Part shown: positions 1 to 3,637 of the stretch, one piece after another
How positions within the stretch are numbered: the first letter of the stretch is position 1
Layout of the letters: each line of letters begins with the position of its first letter
DNA from: Leptospiraceae bacterium
GTDB taxonomy: Bacteria > Spirochaetota > Leptospiria > Leptospirales > Leptonemataceae
DNA length: 5,543 nucleotides
NCBI GenBank assembly: GCA_020440935.1
Contig: JAGRNC010000191.1
Location: 1 to 5,543 of the forward strand
Reading direction: 5' to 3'
The notes under the pieces: model-generated
The model's input: the letters and a program-made list of their open reading frames with translations, nothing else
Told to the model about the DNA's origin: nothing
Database searches by the model: none
Program-made: the position numbers and the translations under genes

Positions 1-270
1 GATCAAATACTGGAAAATGCCCGGGAAGTATCGGACCATGGATCCTCGTCCTTTCTAAATCGGAACGGCCGCGCTACCTACAAATTGGATCAGGTAATTG
101 GGCTTACTTTTCGCAGCGAATGGTTTGGTACAACCTTTGACTGGATTGCATTACCGCATCCATCGGGCTTGAATACCTGGAATCATTCTACAATCGGAAA
201 AGAGCGCATCTCCCGGGCACTGGCTTCGCTCCGGTCCCATCCCGCCATCGCAGAAACGTTTTTTGGGTAG
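1..270 (+). CDS. Uracil-DNA glycosylase superfamily protein, C-terminal part (5' end outside window)
   Basis: Frame 1 is open from the first base to the TAG at 268-270, giving 89 residues with the N-terminus cut by the window edge. The segment LPHPSGLNTWN, with the HPS triplet at bases 157-165 (visible residues 53-55), matches the second active-site motif of the UDG superfamily (HPS plus a following intercalation-loop residue). It is followed by a short terminal helix (KERISRALASLRSHP), as is usual where these proteins end. Members remove uracil or related damaged bases from DNA in base-excision repair, in the cytoplasm. The motif style (LPHPSG...W.N) is that of the broad, poorly characterised 'uracil-DNA glycosylase family' proteins rather than classical Ung, so the substrate is not assured. 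The water-activating motif near the N-terminus lies outside the window, so activity cannot be judged. A TTG at 85 is in frame but is unlikely to be the start, because the same frame continues upstream without a stop. There is no visible terminator before the next gene. Confidence 0.75.
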   Translation, partial: DQILENAREVSDHGSSSFLNRNGRATYKLDQVIGLTFRSEWFGTTFDWIALPHPSGLNTWNHSTIGKERISRALASLRSHPAIAETFFG

Positions 271-346
271 AAGAAACGAAAAAGCGATTTGCCTGAATAA
301 AAATGAACCCGAACCATGTTGCTATCGATCAAATGAATCATCACTT

Positions 347-352
347 AAGGAG
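347..352 (+). promoter_or_regulatory. Strong Shine-Dalgarno site of the DM9 gene
   Basis: AAGGAG lies six bases before the ATG at 359. It is the best ribosome binding site in the window and fixes the start of the DM9 gene. The 88-base spacer from 271 to 358 is A-rich, but I cannot point to a convincing -35/-10 pair in it. Confidence 0.75.
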
Positions 353-358
353 TCTTGA

Positions 359-868
359 ATGCGAAAGAAAACAACTTCGGCCCTACTGGTAGCAGCCTTT
401 CTTATGGCCGGCGCTCTGCTGGCGCAGGATAAATGGGTGCCCGGATCAAATGGGCATGTGGACGGATTTACTTTATATGGCGGAAACGAAAACGGAAAGA
501 ATCTATTCCTTTGTGCAGGCTATATGGGCGGAACCTATCATCCAGGAAAGATTGTTGGTTCAAATTGTAACTTTGGCTACGGCGGCCAGGAAATCACAGC
601 CAGCAACTATTACACTTTGCAGGTAACGCAGGAATCACTGAAACGCTACAGCTGGCATAAAGCCGCCAATGGCGCGATCCCGCAGCTAAACGGCTACGTT
701 CCCATTGAAGTTGGTCGAGAAGGTACGCGAATTCTGTATGTCTGTCGGGCCCCTTATCAGGGTGGCGTGCATCCAGGAAAAGTAGTAGGTTCAAATTGCA
801 ATATTGGCTGGGGCGGCCGCGAAGTCCTGGTTCCAAACTACGAAGTTTTGATGTTTCGAACGAACTGA
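359..868 (+). CDS. Secreted protein with two DM9 (DUF3421) repeats
   Basis: The 169-residue product starts with a clear signal peptide: basic MRKK, a hydrophobic core to about residue 20, and a likely cut near ALLA|QD (22/23). It is therefore predicted to be exported to the periplasm or outside the cell. The mature part is two tandem DM9 units, about residues 26-88 and 99-165. Each has an N-terminal W, an NG turn, and a G(K/T)-x-L(F/Y)-x-C strand. Each then has HPGK(I/V)VGSNCN followed by GYGG or GWGG and Q/R-E, and a final NY. Cysteines C52/C70 and C129/C147 occupy equivalent places, 18 apart, so a disulfide in each unit is plausible. DM9 proteins are best known from animals, where an oyster member is a mannose-binding lectin and insect members respond to infection; sugar or surface binding here is an inference. 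The gene stands alone, with its own ribosome binding site and a hairpin after the stop, and it faces the prepilin peptidase gene convergently. The family call is firm; the function is unknown. Confidence 0.9.
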   Translation: MRKKTTSALLVAAFLMAGALLAQDKWVPGSNGHVDGFTLYGGNENGKNLFLCAGYMGGTYHPGKIVGSNCNFGYGGQEITASNYYTLQVTQESLKRYSWHKAANGAIPQLNGYVPIEVGREGTRILYVCRAPYQGGVHPGKVVGSNCNIGWGGREVLVPNYEVLMFRTN

Positions 869-882
869 TTTCGAAATCCACC

Positions 883-904
883 GGGCCTCGGTTCCACGGG
901 GCCC
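883..904 (+). terminator. Strong GC hairpin after the DM9 gene, possible terminator
   Basis: Bases 883-890 pair with 897-904 in an 8-bp stem (seven Watson-Crick pairs, one G-T) around a 6-base loop, starting 14 bases after the DM9 stop codon. There is no immediate T-run; the nearest T-rich stretch (CTTCTTTTC) begins about 15 bases further on. It may be a non-canonical terminator or a 3'-end stabilising stem. Confidence 0.5.
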
Positions 905-1085
905 ACTCCATCCCCAATCACTTCTTTTCGGTTCCGGCAATTCCCTGGAACGAATGATCGCCTCGGTCAACGTACCCGAGCTAGATCCAACCGTTCGTCC
1001 CGATGGTTCGACATAAAGTCGTCGCGCCCGTTTTAATGAGGCCGTGACCTTTGAAAGTGGCGTGCCGCTGGTTCGACTTAAAGCC

Positions 1086-1149
1086 GGCGCCCGATTTTAA
1101 GACGCCCGTGACCTTTGGATTTGTGCAGATGGGTTCGCCTTAATGCCGG
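1086..1149. repeat. 64-bp perfect direct repeat, copy 1
   Basis: Bases 1086-1149 are identical to 1150-1213 over the full 64 positions, and the two copies abut exactly. The unit begins GGCGCCCGATTTTAAGACG and ends with CGCCTTAATGCCGG. Mismatches appear immediately on both sides (1085 versus 1149, and 1150 versus 1214), so this is a clean tandem duplication inside an older, decayed array. Confidence 0.95.
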
Positions 1150-1213
1150 GGCGCCCGATTTTAAGACGCCCGTGACCTTTGGATTTGTGCAGATGGGTTC
1201 GCCTTAATGCCGG
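1150..1213. repeat. 64-bp perfect direct repeat, copy 2
   Basis: This is the second, directly adjacent copy of the 64-mer at 1086-1149. Taken across the unit junctions, the pattern CG-x-CTTAA ... TTAAG-A-CG forms imperfect hairpins at 1074-1104, 1136-1168 and 1200-1230, each with the same unpaired position opposite an A. In the middle one a GC core (CGGG 1147-1150 with CCCG 1154-1157) extends the stem. Confidence 0.95.
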
Positions 1214-1268
1214 CCCGCGATGTTAAGACGACCATGGCGATTGCTCCTTCTGCGCATGGTTTTAAGCA

Positions 1269-1280
1269 AAGACGCGTCTT
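1269..1280. repeat. 12-bp perfect palindrome AAGACGCGTCTT
   Basis: AAGACGCGTCTT is its own reverse complement with no spacer. It sits just past the tandem array and shares the AAGACG end of the repeat unit, so it may be a rearranged unit end. It could equally be a dimeric protein binding site; nothing in the sequence decides between these. Confidence 0.55.
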
Positions 1281-1353
1281 GTAATCTAGCAAACCAGATG
1301 TAATAATAGTGCCGCTTTGGAAGGAAGCGCAAAGGGGTCGCTCGATGGAAAGT

Positions 1354-1395
1354 GTTCCCGGACCTCCCCGCTACATCAGGGGCAAGAAGGGGAAC
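1354..1395 (-). terminator. Nested stem-loop just after the prepilin peptidase stop, possible terminator
   Basis: GTTCCC (1354-1359) pairs with GGGAAC (1390-1395). Inside this, CCCC (1366-1369) pairs with GGGG (1379-1382) around a 9-base loop. On the minus strand the structure begins six bases after the peptidase stop codon (1404-1402). No T-run follows on that strand, so a classical Rho-independent terminator is not shown. Confidence 0.35.
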
Positions 1396-1401
1396 TATCC
1401 A

Positions 1402-2316
1402 CTAGCTCAGACCCAGGATAAGAAATTGAATCGGTGTGGTAAGTATGCAGCCCAGAGCCAGGAAAGTCCCCAGCGGCGCAGGAGCGCTGCGGTCTTTTCT
1501 GACCAGCATTATATAGAGAATACTCCAGAGCGATCCCAGGACCACCGCCATCAGAACAAAGGGCATTCCGTGATGGAGCGCGATCGGAATAATAAGCCAC
1601 ACATCCCCCAGTCCCAGGCCATGCGGACGCAGAATATGAAGCGTTCCAAATAGCAGGAATGCGACCAGCGCGGTCAGCGTGAAATTCACCGTGGGCCCCG
1701 ATTGGGCAAGAAGAAGTATCCAGTCAGCGCTGGAGGCATGCTGTAGGCTTTCCCAGAAATTGCTCAGTTCCACCATTGGAGACACCGGATACAATAAAGC
1801 GCGGCGAACAAGCTCGCCGATGGCGATCAAAAAAGCCAGAAACGTATTTTCGTAATCCAGGATCATCATTCGGTGATCCGTGGTTGCGGCCACTAACATG
1901 TGTCCGCAAAACAAAAGAGCAAGAATGGAAGCGACGAAGTCACCGGTAAAGAGCAAGAAGGCTACTAGAAGCGCTCCTCCGGCAAGTTCTGCTATAGGAT
2001 GAATGGCGGGAATTTCCCGGCCACAGGATCGGCAATGACGCGATGAGAAAAAATATCCCAGAACCGGAACGAGCGCCAGGCTGGACAGCGGTGTTTCGCA
2101 ATCATCGCAGAAAGATGGGCGTGTAAAGAATTCTTTCCAGCGGCTCGAGTAGGGCTGCTTTCTGCCCGGGCCATAGAAGTAATAAAGTACCCGGCTTCCG
2201 CAGGCCATGTAAAAGCTAAATACGGACGCTCCAATGCAAAAGGCTAGCGCCAGCGCAAGGCCAAGCATCCAGCCCGGCAGGCTTTGATAGGCGAATCCAC
2301 CCAGATCTGGTATCAT
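1402..2316 (-). CDS. Prepilin peptidase, A24 family (type IV prepilin leader peptidase)
   Basis: The 304-residue membrane protein has the A24 aspartic protease layout. An N-terminal hydrophobic helix (about 14-38) is followed by a cytoplasmic loop with two zinc-type cysteine pairs, C70-x-x-C73 and C95-x-x-C98, as in bifunctional peptidase/N-methyltransferases. Several transmembrane segments follow (roughly 108-140, 156-172, 211-229, 239-270 and 281-303). The catalytic aspartates are D147 (TTDHRMMILD, the usual D-x6-P/LD site) and D238 in GLGLGD, the GxGD motif. The C-terminal APLGTFLALG fits the family's PFGPFLALG signature. Such enzymes cut the leader of type IV pilin or type II secretion pseudopilin precursors at the inner membrane and often methylate the new N-terminus. 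Departures from the norm: the N-terminal GSFLNVxxxR signature is blurred (GASVFSFY), and the Lys that usually follows GxGDx is Trp (W240). No pilin gene is in the window. The start is the ATG at 2316, which overlaps the aminotransferase stop by four bases. Confidence 0.88.
   Translation of the reverse strand: MIPDLGGFAYQSLPGWMLGLALALAFCIGASVFSFYMACGSRVLYYFYGPGRKQPYSSRWKEFFTRPSFCDDCETPLSSLALVPVLGYFFSSRHCRSCGREIPAIHPIAELAGGALLVAFLLFTGDFVASILALLFCGHMLVAATTDHRMMILDYENTFLAFLIAIGELVRRALLYPVSPMVELSNFWESLQHASSADWILLLAQSGPTVNFTLTALVAFLLFGTLHILRPHGLGLGDVWLIIPIALHHGMPFVLMAVVLGSLWSILYIMLVRKDRSAPAPLGTFLALGCILTTPIQFLILGLS
2313..2316 (-). promoter_or_regulatory. ATGA stop-start overlap coupling aminotransferase to prepilin peptidase
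   Basis: On the minus strand the peptidase ATG (2316-2314) and the aminotransferase TGA (2315-2313) share bases in the tetramer ATGA. There is no good Shine-Dalgarno site in the preceding bases. Re-initiation by ribosomes finishing the aminotransferase is therefore the likely way the second gene is translated. Confidence 0.85.
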
Positions 2317-3434
2317 GCACCAGCCATCGCGCGCAGGGCTTTTACGCCTCTTTCCAGGGTCTCATCGTTGGCCGCATAGGAAATGCGAATCCAGTTGCCC
2401 CGGTCGGTGAAAATACTACCTGGCACCACCAGAAGCTGGTGTTCGTCAATGCCACGCTGTACAAATTTAAGAGCGTCCTCCGGAACTTCGGCAAATAGGT
2501 AAAAGGCTCCATCGGGGGGGCCGAAGCGGTAATGGTCTTTTAACTCGTTCACCATGAAATCCCGTCGCTTCCGGTAATCGGCAACATAGTCGGTCATATC
2601 CGTATCCAGCGCGGCGATACCGGCCCACTGGTTCGGGGTGGGTGCGCAGACGATGGTATACTGTTGCAGTGTGGTCATGGCGCGTATCAGCGCTTCGGGC
2701 CCGCTAACAGCGGCCAGTCGCATGCCCGTCATACTGTAGGACTTGGAAAACCCCATCATGGTTACCGCGTTCGGGTAAATCGCAGCGGCGCTCTTGAACT
2801 TTCCATCATAATCGAAGATCTCGTAGATTTCATCGCTACAGAGCAGGGCGCCTGTTCGATCCGCCAGATTTCCCAATGCGCGAACTTGATCTTCCGAAAG
2901 AATTCTACCGGTGGGGTTCGAGGGACTGGAAAAGAGAATTAATTTCAGGCGATCGAACTTGAGGTTCTCCAGGTCCGATGCCGAAAAATCTTCCGGGATA
3001 GTACGCATGCGAGCGCCAAAGAAAGAGGAAAGCCCCCGATAAATCAGGAAGGAAGGCTCAACCAGTAATACTTCATCATCCGGATCGACGGTGGTGAGAT
3101 ACAGCAATTGCAGAACGGAGGCGACCCCCGAAGTAACCAGGATATTCTCGGCGCTGGCGCTAAAGCCATTTACTTCCTGGAATTTTTGGCTCAATCGTTC
3201 GCGAAGCGGTAGGATGCCCTGGGTCTGGCTATAGGCAGTCTTCTTTTCCCGCAATGCCTTTCGTGCCGCCTCTACCACAGAGTCCGGAGTGTCAAAATGA
3301 GGTTGGCCTATGGAAAGATTAATCGGAGAATCCAATTTTGCGGCCAGGTCAAACATTCGCCGGATCTGGGACGTATCGATATGGTTCATCCGACGGGACA
3401 AATAAGAAGCGCTCATTGCTAGCCAGTGGAGCAA
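2313..3434 (-). CDS. PLP-dependent aminotransferase, class I/II (fold type I)
   Basis: The 373-residue protein has the normal length and landmarks of subfamily I-gamma aminotransferases. NLSIGQPHFDTPDSV (39-53) is the substrate-gate segment. YSQTQGILPLRE (68-79) and TSGVASVLQ (101-109, cofactor phosphate region) follow. N173 lies in PSNPTG, and D201 and Y204 in SDEIYE contact the PLP ring. K231 in GFSKSYSMTGMR forms the Schiff base, R239 contacts the phosphate, and R350 (WIRISYA) binds the substrate carboxylate. It should transfer amino groups between an amino acid and a 2-oxo acid in the cytoplasm. The exact substrates (aspartate, aromatic or other) cannot be read from these motifs. The start is taken as TTG at 3434 because GAGG lies five bases before it; an in-frame ATG at 3416 is the alternative, losing six residues (MLHWLA), but it has no good ribosome site. 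The gene is first in a coupled pair with the prepilin peptidase. Confidence 0.93.
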   Translation of the reverse strand: MLHWLAMSASYLSRRMNHIDTSQIRRMFDLAAKLDSPINLSIGQPHFDTPDSVVEAARKALREKKTAYSQTQGILPLRERLSQKFQEVNGFSASAENILVTSGVASVLQLLYLTTVDPDDEVLLVEPSFLIYRGLSSFFGARMRTIPEDFSASDLENLKFDRLKLILFSSPSNPTGRILSEDQVRALGNLADRTGALLCSDEIYEIFDYDGKFKSAAAIYPNAVTMMGFSKSYSMTGMRLAAVSGPEALIRAMTTLQQYTIVCAPTPNQWAGIAALDTDMTDYVADYRKRRDFMVNELKDHYRFGPPDGAFYLFAEVPEDALKFVQRGIDEHQLLVVPGSIFTDRGNWIRISYAANDETLERGVKALRAMAGA

Positions 3435-3439
3435 TGACG

Positions 3440-3443
3440 CCTC
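3440..3443 (-). promoter_or_regulatory. GAGG ribosome binding site supporting a TTG start
   Basis: On the minus strand GAGG precedes the TTG at 3434-3432 by five bases. It would be 23 bases from the alternative ATG at 3416, which is too far, so the site favours the TTG start of the aminotransferase. Confidence 0.6.
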
Positions 3444-3637
3444 AGTACGAAAAGTAGAAATCGGTTATCCAGCTTTTGCGAACGGCGGACTTAAAGGCTA
3501 TCGGGATTGTGACAGCCGGCCATTATTTTTTTCCGAATTATCCATGATTCAGTCCATTGCATTTGAGGTCCGTCTACGGCAACCAACAGCGAATCGGCGG
3601 ATGAATTTCTTTGACTCAAAAATCAATACTGGACGCA
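3444..3637. other. Divergent intergenic region between aminotransferase and AAA+ genes
   Basis: Both flanking genes are transcribed outward from here, so their promoters should lie in this stretch, but I see no convincing -35/-10 pair on either strand. It holds a small stem (GGCTAT 3496-3501 against ACAGCC 3512-3517, one mismatch) followed by a seven-T run at 3526-3532, which resembles a weak plus-strand terminator or attenuator. An ATG frame from 3544 to 3693 (49 codons) overlaps the AAA+ gene and has no recognisable content. Confidence 0.5.

Larger units (their letters stand above)
1001..1255. repeat. Tandem array of four ~62-65 bp units, outer copies degenerate
   Basis: The anchor GGTTCG recurs at 1005, 1070, 1132 and 1196, giving periods of 65, 62 and 64 bases. 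Each unit follows the order GGTTCG(A/C)(C/A)(T)TAA(A/T)G, a GC-rich centre with GCCCG or a variant, TTTTAAGACG or a variant, and in the first three GTGACCTTTG. The first copy (from about 1001) and the last (from about 1192) have drifted, while the central copies are nearly identical. A remnant, GCATGGTTTTAAGC...AAGACG, may be a fifth partial copy at about 1254-1274. The period is not a multiple of three, and no frame stays open through the array, so it is not coding. Confidence 0.85.
869..1401. other. Convergent intergenic region rich in repeats and stem-loops, no gene seen
   Basis: These 533 bases lie between the 3' ends of the DM9 gene (plus) and the prepilin peptidase gene (minus). I see no frame with family-like protein content. 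From left to right there is the hairpin at 883-904, a weak 5-bp stem (962-966 with 976-980), and the tandem array of about 64-bp units from about 1001 to 1255. A 12-bp palindrome follows at 1269-1280, and a nested stem-loop at 1354-1395 next to the peptidase stop. An open frame that starts at 1309 and runs into the peptidase gene is a shadow. Confidence 0.8.

Noticed and set aside
594..917. Minus-strand 107-codon frame opposite the DM9 gene
   Set aside because: It lies across the well-supported DM9 gene and its hairpin, has no family-like content and is explained as an antisense shadow.
962..980. Small hairpin CTCGG/CCGAG as a terminator
   Set aside because: Only five base pairs with a 9-base loop and no T-run; too weak to call as a separate site.
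1001..1276. CRISPR array or integron attC sites
   Set aside because: The repeated portion fills the whole unit, so there are no unique spacers, and no cas genes are present. The units lack paired RYYYAAC/GTTRRRY core sites, and there are no cassette genes between copies.
1309..1653. Plus-strand 114-codon frame entering the prepilin peptidase gene
   Set aside because: Most of it is antisense to the peptidase; the product is polar, low in hydrophobic pattern and unlike any family, and there is no good ribosome site.
2664..2942. Plus-strand 92-codon frame inside the aminotransferase gene
   Set aside because: It is opposite the PLP-lysine and PSNPTG region of a well-supported gene and has no family-like content.
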